From contig JAODAY010000113.1 in the NCBI GenBank assembly GCA_025463665.1, positions 1 through 14,402 on the forward strand: a stretch of 14,402 nt of DNA. The letters run 5' to 3'. Position 1 is the first letter of the stretch. The number at the start of each line of letters is the position of its first letter. The position numbers were made by a program, and so were the translations under genes. The DNA comes from Microbacteriaceae bacterium (GTDB lineage Bacteria; Actinomycetota; Actinomycetes; Actinomycetales; Microbacteriaceae). Under the pieces are notes generated by a model, which saw only the letters and a list, made by a program, of their open reading frames with translations, did not search any database and was not told where the DNA came from. Of this stretch, positions 1 through 7,457 are shown piece by piece.

Positions 1-1164
1 CGCACCCCCGACATTCGGGACGACGTTCAGGCCGACTTCGAGCAGCTGTACGGCTACCCCCCGCAAGGCGTGTGGTCGGCGCCGGGTCGCGTCAACCTCA
101 TCGGTGAGCACACCGACTACAACGAGGGTTTCGTCTTCCCGTTCGCCATCAACCGTCGCACCGTCGTCGCTCTCGGTTCGCGCAGCGACGCCATCGTGCG
201 GGTCGCTTCATCGTTCGCTGATGAGGTCGCCGAAATTCCGCTCTCTGAGCTCGCGCCTTCTGCGTTGAGTGGCTGGTCGGCGTACCCGCTGGGCGTCGCG
301 TGGGCGCTCGGCCAGTTCGGCGCAGACCTCGCAGCCGTTCCCGGGGTCGACCTGTACATCGACTCGGTCGTACCCGTCGGCGCCGGACTCTCGTCGTCGG
401 CAGCTATCGAGAGCGCGGTGGCTATCGCCCTCAACGACGTCTGGCAACTGGGATTCTCGCGCGAGACTCTCGCTCGCGTCGGCCAGCTCGCCGAAAACAA
501 AGCAGTCGGAGCCCCCACGGGCATCATGGACCAATCGGCATCACTGCTCGGAAGGCTCGACAGTGCCGTTTTCCTCGATTGCCGCTCGCTCGAAGCCGAA
601 ATCGTCGACCTCGGGTTCGACGCCGCTGGCCTCGCCCTCCTCATCATGGACACGGGAGTCTCGCACTCCCACGCGACCGGCGGATACGCCGACCGCCGCG
701 CCTCGTGCGAGAAGGGAGCCGCCTTGCTCGGCGTCACCTCCCTCCGCGATGTCACCGTCGACGACCTCCCCAACGCGCGTGACCTTCTCGACGACGAGAC
801 CTTCCGTCGCGTGCGCCACATCGTCACCGAAAACCAGCGCGTGCTCGACACCGTCGCGCTCTTGCGTTCAGACGGCCCCACCGCCATCGGGGAACTCTTG
901 GATGCCTCCCACATCTCCATGCGCGATGACTTCGAGATCTCCGTGCCCGAACTCGACCTCGCCGTGGAGACCGCCCTCGCCAACGGGGCCATCGGCGCCC
1001 GCATGACGGGCGGCGGCTTTGGCGGAGCGGCTATCGCGCTGATCCCGGCCGAGGGGTTGTCCCGGCTGCAGGTCGCCATCGACGGCGCCTTCGCCGAGCA
1101 CGGCTTCGGCCAGCCCGTCACGTTCACCGTGAGCGCATCGAAGGGCGCGATCCGCGAGAGCTGA
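1..1164 (+). CDS. galK: Galactokinase (5' end outside window)
   Basis: The enzyme phosphorylates alpha-D-galactose at C1 with ATP, the first kinase step of the Leloir pathway, in the cytosol. The reading frame is open from base 1, so the start lies upstream; 387 residues are visible, against a usual 380-400, so only a few N-terminal residues are missing. The galactokinase signature PGRVNLIGEHTDYNEGFVFP is at about residues 28-47 of the visible part. The GHMP kinase ATP loop GAGLSSSAA follows, then the C-terminal GHMP motif MTGGGFGGAAIAL near the end. The GTG at base 70 is not the start, because the conserved fold begins before it. No other galactose gene is visible, but galT or galE could lie upstream. 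It converges with the minus-strand folD cluster. The family assignment is very secure. Confidence 0.97.
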   Translation, partial: RTPDIRDDVQADFEQLYGYPPQGVWSAPGRVNLIGEHTDYNEGFVFPFAINRRTVVALGSRSDAIVRVASSFADEVAEIPLSELAPSALSGWSAYPLGVAWALGQFGADLAAVPGVDLYIDSVVPVGAGLSSSAAIESAVAIALNDVWQLGFSRETLARVGQLAENKAVGAPTGIMDQSASLLGRLDSAVFLDCRSLEAEIVDLGFDAAGLALLIMDTGVSHSHATGGYADRRASCEKGAALLGVTSLRDVTVDDLPNARDLLDDETFRRVRHIVTENQRVLDTVALLRSDGPTAIGELLDASHISMRDDFEISVPELDLAVETALANGAIGARMTGGGFGGAAIALIPAEGLSRLQVAIDGAFAEHGFGQPVTFTVSASKGAIRES

Positions 1165-1174
1165 GCCGCGGGGC

Positions 1175-1212
1175 CGTGTCGGCGCGGCGGGGCGCTGGGC
1201 CGTGCCGACACG
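1175..1212. terminator. Inverted repeat after galK, possible terminator
   Basis: CGTGTCGGC at 1175-1183 pairs perfectly with GCCGACACG at 1204-1212, a 9-bp stem around a 20-nt GC-rich loop, starting 10 bases after the galK stop. There is no T-run, so it is not a canonical intrinsic terminator; T-poor terminator hairpins are common in high-GC actinobacteria. It lies between converging genes and could act on both strands. The rest of 1213-1326 is GC-rich with no gene that I can see. Confidence 0.45.
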
Positions 1213-1326
1213 CGGCCGCTCGCCGGTCGCGGCCGGCGTCCGACAGGACGGATTGCGCGGTTCGCCCCCTGAACAGCAGAATCCGCGGGGCTGGAGCCGT
1301 CGCATCCGGTCGAACGTCGGGCGAAG

Positions 1327-1461
1327 CTACCTGGTGACGGTGCCGAACAGCTCGACGTCGAAGAAGAAGACGGCGACGAACCCTGCGGCCAGCACGACCG
1401 CGAGCACCGTCGCGAGGCTCACGAGCAGGGTTCCGGTCGAGAATCGCAGGTTCTTATTCAT
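1327..1461 (-). CDS. Small membrane protein, 44 residues, hypothetical
   Basis: The ORF starts at an ATG (1461) and ends with TAG at 1327. The protein begins MNKNLRFSTG, followed by a strongly hydrophobic stretch at about residues 11-34 (TLLVSLATVLAVVLAAGFVAVFFF) and a short polar tail ending in TVTR. That layout, positive N-terminus then one long hydrophobic helix, predicts a single-pass inner-membrane protein with its N-terminus in the cytosol. It starts 34 bases after the folD stop on the same strand, so it may be the last gene of the glyA-folD transcript. The upstream Shine-Dalgarno is weak. I do not recognise the family and assign no function. Codon use is GC3-rich like its neighbours, which favours a real gene over chance. 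Confidence 0.6.
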   Translation of the reverse strand: MNKNLRFSTGTLLVSLATVLAVVLAAGFVAVFFFDVELFGTVTR

Positions 1462-1495
1462 GAACCCACTGTAGCCGGAGCGCCAGCCCACGCGC

Positions 1496-2377
1496 CTACG
1501 CGACGATCCGCTCGGCCGCCTCGACGACGTTCACCAGCAGCATCGCGCGCGTCATGGGGCCGACTCCCCCGGGCACCGGCGAGAGAAAGCCGGCGACCTC
1601 GGATGCCGCGGGGTCGACGTCGCCGACGAGGCGCGCCTTGCCGGTCTCCGCGTTGACGACGCGCGTGATGCCGACGTCGAGCACCGCGGCGCCGGGCTTG
1701 ATCCATTCCGGTTTGAGCAGGCCGGCGACGCCGACCGCCGCGACCACGATGTCGGCGCGGCGAACGTGCGACTCGAGGTCGACAGTGCGCGAGTGGGTGA
1801 GGGTGACCGTGGCGTCGAGGCCCTTGCGCGTGAGCAGCAGGCCGAGCGGCCGCCCGACGGTCAGACCGCGGCCGACGACGACGACGTGCTTGCCCGGGAT
1901 CGGAACGTCGTAGCGCTCGAGCATCTCGACGATGCCGGCGGGCGTGCACGGCAGCGGCGAGTCGAGCTTGCCCGAGACGCCGAGCACGAGGCGCCCGAGG
2001 TTCATCGGGTGCAGCCCGTCGGCGTCCTTGTCGGGATCCATCAGCTCGAGCATGGCGTTCTCGTCGATGCCGGCGGGCAGCGGCAACTGGATGATGTAGC
2101 CGGTCACCGCGGGATCCTCGTTGAGCCGCACGATCGCGGCGCGAATCTCCTCGGGTGTCGCCGTCTCGGGCAGGTCGACCCGGATCGACTCGATGCCGAC
2201 CTCGGCGCAGTCGCGGTGCTTGCCCGCGACATAGGAGAGCGAGCCGGGGTCGCTGCCGACGAGCAGCGTGCCGAGCCCCGGGGTGATTCCCCGCGCCTTG
2301 AGGGCGGCGATGCGGCCGGCGAGTTCGGTCTTCACGGCGGTCGCGGTGGCGACCCCGTCGAGCTTGGTTGCGGTCAT
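1496..2377 (-). CDS. folD: Bifunctional methylene-THF dehydrogenase / methenyl-THF cyclohydrolase
   Basis: A cytosolic enzyme that oxidises 5,10-methylene-THF with NADP+ to methenyl-THF and hydrolyses this to 10-formyl-THF, supplying purine and formyl-Met synthesis. It has 293 residues, the normal size. Visible motifs are SYVAGK with the catalytic lysine K53, [25 protein letters not shown], the NADP-binding [11 protein letters not shown], and [12 protein letters not shown] near the C-terminus. The ATG at 2377 was chosen because it lies 5 bases after the glyA stop, with a purine-rich GAAGGG just ahead, and the alignment to the family starts here. A longer reading of this frame upstream is only a shadow of glyA. 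It is translationally close-coupled to glyA, whose product methylene-THF is its substrate. Confidence 0.97.
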   Translation of the reverse strand: MTATKLDGVATATAVKTELAGRIAALKARGITPGLGTLLVGSDPGSLSYVAGKHRDCAEVGIESIRVDLPETATPEEIRAAIVRLNEDPAVTGYIIQLPLPAGIDENAMLELMDPDKDADGLHPMNLGRLVLGVSGKLDSPLPCTPAGIVEMLERYDVPIPGKHVVVVGRGLTVGRPLGLLLTRKGLDATVTLTHSRTVDLESHVRRADIVVAAVGVAGLLKPEWIKPGAAVLDVGITRVVNAETGKARLVGDVDPAASEVAGFLSPVPGGVGPMTRAMLLVNVVEAAERIVA

Positions 2378-2382
2378 GCCCT

Positions 2383-3669
2383 TCACGCCCAGGTGGAGGG
2401 CGAGGTGAGGCCCTCGTACAACGGGAAGCCGTCGGTGAGCGTGAGCACGCGTGCGCGGAGAGCCGCGACATCCGGAGCCGGCTTGAGGGCCGTCGCGATG
2501 ATGTCGGCGACCTCGGTGAACTCGGCGTCGCCGAAGCCACGGGTGGCGAGTGCGGGCGTTCCGATGCGCACACCCGAGGGGGTCATCGGCGGGCGGGGGT
2601 CGAACGGCACGGCATTGCGGTTCACGGTGATGCCGACCGAGTGCAGGATGTCTTCGGCGTCCTGGCCGTGGATGGCCGAGTTGCGCAGGTCGACGAGCAC
2701 GAGATGCACGTCGGTTCCCCCCGTGAGCACATCGATGCCGGCGGCCTTCGCGTCGGGCGCGGTGAGCCGCTCGGCGAGGATCTGGGCGCCGCGGATGGTG
2801 CGCTCCTGGCGGTCCTTGAACTCGGGCTCGCCGGCGAGCTTGAACGCCGTGGCCTTCGCGGCGATGACGTGCATGAGCGGTCCGCCCTGCTGGCCGGGGA
2901 ACACGTTCGAGTTGAGCTTCTTCTGCGTGTCGAGGTCGTTGGTCAGGATGAACCCGGAGCGCGGCCCGCCGATGGTCTTGTGCACCGTCGACGAGGTGAC
3001 GTCGGCGTATGGCACGGGCGACGGGTGCAGGCCTGCGGCGACGAGCCCGGCGAAGTGGGCCATGTCGACCCACAGTTTCGCGCCAACCTCGTCGTCGATG
3101 GCGCGGAACGCCTCGAAGTCGAGCTGGCGCGGGTATGCGCTCCAGCCGGCGATGAGAACCTGCGGACGCACGGCGATGGCCTTCTCGCGAACGACGTCCA
3201 TGTCGACGCGGAACGAATCGGGGTCGACTCCGTAGGCGTGAGCGTCGTACAGCTTGCCCGAGAAGTTGAGCTTCATGCCGTGGGTCAGGTGACCGCCGTG
3301 GGCGAGCTCGAGGCCGAGGATCTTGTCGCCCGGCTGCGCGATCGCGCTCAGCACGGCCGCGTTGGCGGATGCACCGGAGTGGGGCTGCACGTTGGCGTAC
3401 GATGCGCCGAAGAGCGCCTTCGCCCGCGAGATTGCGAGGCTTTCGGCGATGTCGACGAACTCGCAACCGCCGTAGTAGCGGCGACCCGGGTACCCCTCGG
3501 CGTACTTGTTGGTGAGAACCGACCCCTGGGCCTCAAGCACGGCGCGGGGCACGAAGTTCTCGCTCGCGATCATCTCGAGAGTGCCGCGCTGGCGGCCGAG
3601 CTCGGATTCGAGTGCCGCGGCGATCTCGGGGTCGACCTCGGAGAGCGGGGAATTGAAGGTGGAAGTCAC
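2383..3669 (-). CDS. glyA: Serine hydroxymethyltransferase
   Basis: A PLP enzyme that converts L-serine and THF to glycine and 5,10-methylene-THF, in the cytosol. The protein has 428 residues from a GTG start at 3669. That start is preferred over the ATG six codons upstream (3687), because AAGGAG at 3683-3678 lies 8 bases ahead of the GTG but inside the coding sequence of the longer form. Visible features: EMIASENFV near residue 32, [15 protein letters not shown] near 54, PHSGASAN near 96, DMAH at 202-205, and the PLP lysine K231 in [13 protein letters not shown], the form typical of actinobacteria. FolD follows after 5 bases, making a methylene-THF producing and consuming pair. The leader carries an inverted repeat that may be an operator. 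Confidence 0.97.
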   Translation of the reverse strand: MTSTFNSPLSEVDPEIAAALESELGRQRGTLEMIASENFVPRAVLEAQGSVLTNKYAEGYPGRRYYGGCEFVDIAESLAISRAKALFGASYANVQPHSGASANAAVLSAIAQPGDKILGLELAHGGHLTHGMKLNFSGKLYDAHAYGVDPDSFRVDMDVVREKAIAVRPQVLIAGWSAYPRQLDFEAFRAIDDEVGAKLWVDMAHFAGLVAAGLHPSPVPYADVTSSTVHKTIGGPRSGFILTNDLDTQKKLNSNVFPGQQGGPLMHVIAAKATAFKLAGEPEFKDRQERTIRGAQILAERLTAPDAKAAGIDVLTGGTDVHLVLVDLRNSAIHGQDAEDILHSVGITVNRNAVPFDPRPPMTPSGVRIGTPALATRGFGDAEFTEVADIIATALKPAPDVAALRARVLTLTDGFPLYEGLTSPSTWA

Positions 3670-3677
3670 AGGCGGGG

Positions 3678-3683
3678 CTCCTT
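3678..3683 (-). promoter_or_regulatory. Ribosome binding site of glyA
   Basis: AAGGAG on the minus strand, 8 bases before the GTG at 3669. Its spacing decides the GTG start over the upstream ATG at 3687, which has no comparable site. Confidence 0.75.
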
Positions 3684-3691
3684 GCATGGCG

Positions 3692-3718
3692 GAACGGATT
3701 ATCTAACGGTATCCGTTC
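3692..3718. promoter_or_regulatory. Inverted repeat in the glyA leader, possible operator
   Basis: GAACGGAT at 3692-3699 and ATCCGTTC at 3711-3718 form a perfect 8-bp inverted repeat with an 11-base spacer, so half-site centres lie 19 bp apart, about two helical turns. On the minus strand the spacer and right arm carry GATAAT, a fair -10 candidate, though I see no good -35. The site is 22 bases upstream of the first possible glyA start. It could be a repressor operator over the promoter or a small RNA hairpin. Part of it recurs ahead of purU. The remaining DNA to about 4083 has no clear gene. Confidence 0.45.
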
Positions 3719-4059
3719 GGCCCAGGCGTACGGCCAAATCGTCTGCGGTTCGCTCCCTGATGGTTACCCATCTCAACGCCAGTTGCGACTCGACCAGTGT
3801 ATCGGCAATGCCCGGCTACCGGTCCTCCCCGCCCGTCACCTCGGTGGCCGACGCCCGCGCCTCGGCCCGTGGGGTGCCGACGGATGCCGCGGCAGGTCGC
3901 TGCCCTGACCGACAAGGACCTGCTCTTGAGCCGACGCGCTCTCGCCTACACGCGGCGGGACATCGAGGCCCGTCCGGCCCTCGTCGCGGGTGAGATCGCG
4001 AAACGGTCGCCTCGTAGTGTTTCGGAGGCCGGGACGGATCGGCGGCACGGCGGCCGGTT
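3719..4059. other. Intergenic stretch between MFS gene and glyA, no gene recognised
   Basis: About 340 bases. The part next to glyA (3719-3800) probably contains its promoter. Short open frames cross the rest on both strands, but they are rich in Arg, Pro and Ala, have no recognisable domain, and the longer ones run on antisense into the MFS gene. A weak hairpin, GGCCGA/TCGGCC with a 10-base loop, sits at 3846-3867. One plus-strand frame from about 3889 reads MPRQVAALTDKDLLLS and looks slightly protein-like, but I would not call it a gene. Confidence 0.4.
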
Positions 4060-4073
4060 CGCACGGAGGTGCG
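4060..4073 (-). terminator. Short hairpin after the MFS gene
   Basis: CGCAC and GTGCG around a 4-base loop, beginning 10 bases after the MFS stop. The stem is only 5 bp and no T-run follows, so this is a weak terminator candidate. Confidence 0.2.
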
Positions 4074-4083
4074 GCGGTGTGGC

Positions 4084-5304
4084 TCACGCGGTGCGGGGCC
4101 TCCTCGCCCGCCGCGCGAGCCAGACGTTCATTGCGATCAGCAGCGCCACGCCGACGGTGAGCACCGCAACATCGACGAACGGCAGCACGCCAAGCCCGAG
4201 GGTGTCGAGCAGCAGTGCCCCCACGAAGGCGCCGAAGCCGATCGCGAGGTTGAACGACGTCGTGTACAGCGCCGACGACAGGTCCCGAGCCCGCGCCGAG
4301 GCGGTGTGCAGCATGCGCGTCTGCAACATTGACGGCAGACCACCGAATGCGATCCCCCACAACACGAGGGCCGCCACGATGACCACTTGCGACCCGGAGA
4401 ACACGCCGACAATCAGGACGCTGGCGGCAGTGATCGTCGTGCCGCCGAGCAGGCCGCCGCGCGGAAAGCGGTCGCTGACCAGTCCGGCGAGCACCAGACC
4501 GAGCGCACCGGCCCCGCCGAAGATGAACAGCATCACGGGAACGGCACTCGGTTCGAACCCGCCGATAGTAATGAGCCACGGCGCGATGTAGGTATAGAAG
4601 AGATAGTGCCCCGACATGACCACGATGATGATGCCGCACAGGGCGAGAACGGCCGGCATGCTGCGGTCCTTGTGCGCGGGAATGGGGATCTCCCCCGTCG
4701 ACAAAGGCACACGGTGGTTCACCGAGGGCAGGAACTTGAGAACGAGCAGCATGAGCAGAATCACTACGCCGCCCAGAACAGTGAACGCTAGTCGCCACCC
4801 CAGTGCGTGACCGAGCGCGGTGCTGAGCGGCACGCCCAGAACGAAGGCGGCCGTGCCGCCGCCGCTCGTGATCGCGACGGCGCGGCCGATCTGATGGCGG
4901 GGCACGAGGTGAGCCGCGTAGGCGCCCACAACCGCCCAGAACAGGCCGTGGGCGAGTCCCCCGACGATGCGCGCGCCGACCAGGATCTCGTAGCTCGGGG
5001 CGAGCGCCGACATGATGTTGCCGCAGGCCACCACGATGAGCACTGCAACGACGAGGTACTTGCGCGAATAGTTGCGGGTGAGGGCGGCGAGCGGAGTGGT
5101 GGTGAGCACGACGGTTCCGGCGAAGATGGTGACGAGCAGGCCGATGCGGGACTGCGACACGTCGAGTTCGCCCGCCATCTCGGGGAGCAGGCCGGTCGGA
5201 AGGAACTCGCTCGTGACGGAGACGAAAATCGCCCCCGCGAGCACGAGCAGGCCCACCCAGGGGAAGGCAGGAGTGGGGGAATCTCTGGTGTCGTGCGCAG
5301 TCAA
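4084..5304 (-). CDS. MFS transporter, DHA1 drug/sugar efflux type
   Basis: An integral membrane protein of 406 residues with about 12 hydrophobic segments, the normal size for the DHA1 branch (AraJ/PbuE/CmlA-like). The first helix leads into SEFLPTGLLPEMAGELDVSQ, a hallmark of this branch, and the loop between helices 2 and 3 has TRNYSRKYL in the place of the MFS G-x3-D-R-x-G-R/K-R/K motif. Helix 5 carries a TSGGGTAAFVLGVPLSTALG motif typical of MFS antiporters. It is likely a proton-driven exporter; the substrate cannot be read from sequence. The start is uncertain: no ATG or GTG is available in the right place, and the TTG at 5304 gives a 16-residue cytosolic N-terminus. A GTG about 15 codons further in would start almost inside helix 1. 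It is divergent from purU across 93 bp, and its role in one-carbon metabolism is unknown. Confidence 0.88.
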   Translation of the reverse strand: MTAHDTRDSPTPAFPWVGLLVLAGAIFVSVTSEFLPTGLLPEMAGELDVSQSRIGLLVTIFAGTVVLTTTPLAALTRNYSRKYLVVAVLIVVACGNIMSALAPSYEILVGARIVGGLAHGLFWAVVGAYAAHLVPRHQIGRAVAITSGGGTAAFVLGVPLSTALGHALGWRLAFTVLGGVVILLMLLVLKFLPSVNHRVPLSTGEIPIPAHKDRSMPAVLALCGIIIVVMSGHYLFYTYIAPWLITIGGFEPSAVPVMLFIFGGAGALGLVLAGLVSDRFPRGGLLGGTTITAASVLIVGVFSGSQVVIVAALVLWGIAFGGLPSMLQTRMLHTASARARDLSSALYTTSFNLAIGFGAFVGALLLDTLGLGVLPFVDVAVLTVGVALLIAMNVWLARRARRPRTA

Positions 5305-5311
5305 CGGGCGA

Positions 5312-5321
5312 TATCCGTTCG
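5312..5321. promoter_or_regulatory. TATCCGTTCG motif shared with the glyA leader
   Basis: This 10-base sequence also occurs at 3710-3719 ahead of glyA. Both copies have AACGG just to the left, directly adjacent at glyA and four bases away here. It lies between the MFS start and purU and may be a shared regulator site; it could also be chance. Confidence 0.35.
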
Positions 5322-5355
5322 TGAATGGGATGTGCGCGGAGCCGACCGCGGGCTG

Positions 5356-5367
5356 TCGAGTACTCGA
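5356..5367. promoter_or_regulatory. Perfect 12-bp palindrome in the purU/MFS intergenic region
   Basis: TCGAGTACTCGA is fully self-complementary and sits 30 bases before the purU GTG, in the middle of the 93-bp divergent promoter region. A candidate binding site for a dimeric regulator of purU, the MFS gene, or both. Confidence 0.4.
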
Positions 5368-5378
5368 AGGACAGCGTT

Positions 5379-5394
5379 TCCAGAATACTCTGGA
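5379..5394 (+). promoter_or_regulatory. Hairpin covering the purU Shine-Dalgarno
   Basis: TCCAGA and TCTGGA flank an ATAC loop, a 6-bp stem. The right arm contains the GGA of the only Shine-Dalgarno-like sequence (GGAG, 2 bases before the GTG at 5398). As RNA it would hide the ribosome site; as DNA it is a 16-bp operator-like palindrome. The very short spacing to GTG also leaves open a leaderless or near-leaderless start. Confidence 0.4.
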
Positions 5395-5397
5395 GCC

Positions 5398-6255
5398 GTG
5401 ACTGACATCTCGACCCACTGGATCCTCACCCTCGTGTGCGAAGACCGCCCCGGGATCGTGCATGCCGTGAGCGGCGCCATCGTCGAGGCGAGCGGCAACA
5501 TCACCGAATCGCAGCAGTTCTCGAGCGACGATACGGGAACGTTCTTCATGCGCCTGCAGGTCGAGTCCGCGGCATCCAGAACACAGTTCGAAACGGCCCT
5601 GCTCCCCGTCACGGAGAGATACGGCATGACCTGGGAGCTCGACGTGGTCGGCCGACCGCTCCGCACCCTTGTTCTCGTCTCCAAGGCCGGTCACTGCCTC
5701 AACGATCTGCTCTACCGTGAGCGCGCCGGTCATCTCGCGATCGATGTTCCGCTGGTGCTCAGCAACCACGGCGACCTCGACGACATCGCGTCGTTCTACG
5801 GCGTGCCCTTCGAGTCGCACCCGGTCACCTCGCCTGGCCAGAAGCTCGCGTTCGAAGACCGCGTGCTCGAGGTGGTCGAGCAGCACGACATCGAACTCGT
5901 CGTGCTCGCCCGGTACATGCAGATTCTGTCGCCCGAGCTGTGCGCGGCGCTGAGCGGGCGCGCAATCAACATCCACCACTCCTTCCTGCCCGGCTTCAAG
6001 GGCGCAAACCCGTACAAGCAGGCTCACGCGCGCGGTGTCAAACTCATCGGCGCGACGGCGCATTTCGTCACGAGCGACCTCGATGAGGGGCCGATCGTGG
6101 AGCAGAATGTGGTGCGAGTCGATCACTCTCGCACACCCGCGGAACTCGTCGCCATCGGGCAGGACGAAGAGTCACGCACCCTCACCCAGGCGGTGAAGTG
6201 GTTCTCGGAGCACCGGGTGCTGCTCGACCGCTCGCGCACCATCATTTTCCGCTAG
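5398..6255 (+). CDS. purU: Formyltetrahydrofolate deformylase
   Basis: A cytosolic enzyme that hydrolyses 10-formyl-THF to formate and THF, balancing one-carbon pools and feeding formate-dependent purine synthesis. It has 285 residues, the usual length. An N-terminal ACT domain (about 7-85, from WILTLVCEDRPGIVHAVSGA) precedes a formyltransferase-fold domain from about 88. The catalytic triad of that fold is present: N191 and H193 in NIHHSFLPGFKGANPYKQAH and D229 in SDLDEGPI, with the 38-residue Asn-Asp spacing seen in GART. The ACT domain separates it from PurN. The start is a GTG with GGAG only 2 bases away, inside a hairpin; no better start exists. NagA follows after 8 bases. Confidence 0.96.
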   Translation: MTDISTHWILTLVCEDRPGIVHAVSGAIVEASGNITESQQFSSDDTGTFFMRLQVESAASRTQFETALLPVTERYGMTWELDVVGRPLRTLVLVSKAGHCLNDLLYRERAGHLAIDVPLVLSNHGDLDDIASFYGVPFESHPVTSPGQKLAFEDRVLEVVEQHDIELVVLARYMQILSPELCAALSGRAINIHHSFLPGFKGANPYKQAHARGVKLIGATAHFVTSDLDEGPIVEQNVVRVDHSRTPAELVAIGQDEESRTLTQAVKWFSEHRVLLDRSRTIIFR

Positions 6256-6263
6256 GAGCGGCC

Positions 6264-7421
6264 ATGAGCATCCTGTTCGAACACGCCCGCAAGCTCGATG
6301 CCCGGGGTCAGGTCGACGACTTCTGGATGCTCGTCGACGGCGATGCCATCGTCTCCACGGGAAGCGGACACGCGCCGTCCGACATCCGGCCGACGACGCG
6401 CGTCGACGTGAGCGGCGGCTGGCTGGTTCCTGGCTTCATCGACCTGCACGGTCACGGCGGTGGCGGCCACTCCTACGACGATGGCGTCGGCGCGATCGGC
6501 GCGGCTCTCGCCACCCACCGCGCGCACGGCACGACCCGGTCGGTGCTCAGCCTCGTCGCGAACCCGCTCACGAGCCTGCGCACGTCGCTCACCGAGATCG
6601 CCGACATAGCCGAGGCCGATCCGCTCGTGCTGGGCGCGCACCTCGAGGGTCCGTTCCTCGCCAAGGGCCGCAGCGGAGCCCACAACCCGGAGTACCTGAG
6701 GTCGCCTTCCCCCTACGAGATGGAGGAACTGCTGCAGTCGGCGCGCGGGACCCTGCGGCAGATCACCGTCGCACCCGAGCTTCCGGGAGCGCTCGAGATG
6801 ATCGATGTCCTCGTCGAGGCGGGTGTTGCCGTTGCTGTCGGCCACACCGAGGCGACCTTCGAGCAGGCGAAGGAGGCGTTCGACCGCGGTGCCCGCGTGC
6901 TCACCCACGCCTTCAACGCGATGCCCGGCATTCACCACCGCGCCCCGGGCCCGGTTGTCGCCGCGTTCGACGACGACCGGGTGACCGTGGAACTCGTACT
7001 CGACGGCATCCACGTGCACCCCGAGGTCGCGGCGATGGCCTTCTCCTCGGCGCCCGGCCGCGTCGCGCTGGTGACCGACGCGATGGCCGCCGCCGGTTCA
7101 CACGACGGGGACTACTCGCTCGGTTCGCTCACCGTGACGGTGCGCGGCGGCATCGCGACACTCCGCGGAACTCCGACAATCGCCGGGTCGACCCTCACCC
7201 AGGATGCCGCTCTGCGTGTCGCCATCGAACGCACGCACATCGAGCCCCGACTCGCCGTCGAAGCGCTCACCCACACCCCGGCGCGTGCTCTCGGACTCGG
7301 CGACCGCCACGGTCTGCTCGCCCCGGGCTACGCCGCCGATGCCGTGGCGCTCGACCATGACTGGCGCGTCGTGCACGTCTGGGCGGCCGGGCGGCCGGTG
7401 TTCGCCGCTCCTCGCGACTGA
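6264..7421 (+). CDS. nagA: N-acetylglucosamine-6-phosphate deacetylase
   Basis: It removes acetate from GlcNAc-6-phosphate to give glucosamine-6-phosphate, in the cytosol, for amino-sugar catabolism and cell-wall recycling. It has 385 residues, a normal length. Amidohydrolase features: H62-x-H64 in DLHGHGGGG, the metal ligand E128 in HLEGPF, H194 in VGHTEA, H215 in THAFNAMPGIHHR, and the catalytic aspartate D272 in VTDAMAAAG. These match the E. coli NagA metal and catalytic positions within one to three residues. The ATG at 6264 was chosen because AGGAG lies 5 bases ahead, overlapping the purU stop (TAGGAG). The frame is open further upstream, but that part is a shadow of purU. It is likely co-transcribed with purU. 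It converges on the sugar locus, and no nagB is in the window. Confidence 0.95.
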   Translation: MSILFEHARKLDARGQVDDFWMLVDGDAIVSTGSGHAPSDIRPTTRVDVSGGWLVPGFIDLHGHGGGGHSYDDGVGAIGAALATHRAHGTTRSVLSLVANPLTSLRTSLTEIADIAEADPLVLGAHLEGPFLAKGRSGAHNPEYLRSPSPYEMEELLQSARGTLRQITVAPELPGALEMIDVLVEAGVAVAVGHTEATFEQAKEAFDRGARVLTHAFNAMPGIHHRAPGPVVAAFDDDRVTVELVLDGIHVHPEVAAMAFSSAPGRVALVTDAMAAAGSHDGDYSLGSLTVTVRGGIATLRGTPTIAGSTLTQDAALRVAIERTHIEPRLAVEALTHTPARALGLGDRHGLLAPGYAADAVALDHDWRVVHVWAAGRPVFAAPRD

Positions 7422-7429
7422 GAGGGCGG

Positions 7430-7451
7430 CGCGAGTCGGGCGCGACTCGCG
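7430..7451. terminator. 9-bp hairpin between convergent nagA and ROK kinase
   Basis: CGCGAGTCG at 7430-7438 pairs perfectly with CGACTCGCG at 7443-7451 around a 4-base loop. It fills most of the 36-base gap between two converging genes, the classic place for a bidirectional terminator. No T-run is present on either strand. Confidence 0.6.
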
Positions 7452-7457
7452 GTGCGC

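Noticed and set aside
117..1211. Long minus-strand open frame opposite galK
   Set aside because: It mirrors a secure galactokinase gene; its Ser/Arg/Pro-rich translation has no domain, as expected of GC-rich antisense frames.
3692..3718. A riboswitch ahead of glyA
   Set aside because: The leader is short, and I can see only one simple inverted repeat; it lacks the larger conserved structure of glycine, SAM or THF riboswitches.
1766..3993. Long plus-strand open frames opposite folD and glyA
   Set aside because: They lie antisense to two certain enzymes, and their composition shows no recognisable fold.
3816..4064. 82-residue minus-strand ORF between MFS gene and glyA
   Set aside because: Its translation is Arg/Pro/Ala-rich and low in hydrophobic residues, with no motif; probably chance in GC-rich DNA.
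3797..4591. Plus-strand ORF starting in the glyA-MFS gap
   Set aside because: Its first part looks slightly protein-like, but most of it is antisense to the MFS gene, and no Shine-Dalgarno or domain supports it.
4807..5397. N-terminal extension of the purU frame
   Set aside because: It is antisense to the MFS gene; the ACT domain begins right after the GTG at 5398.
6198..6263. Upstream extension of nagA
   Set aside because: It overlaps the end of purU, while AGGAG 5 bases before the ATG at 6264 and the family N-terminus both support the shorter form.
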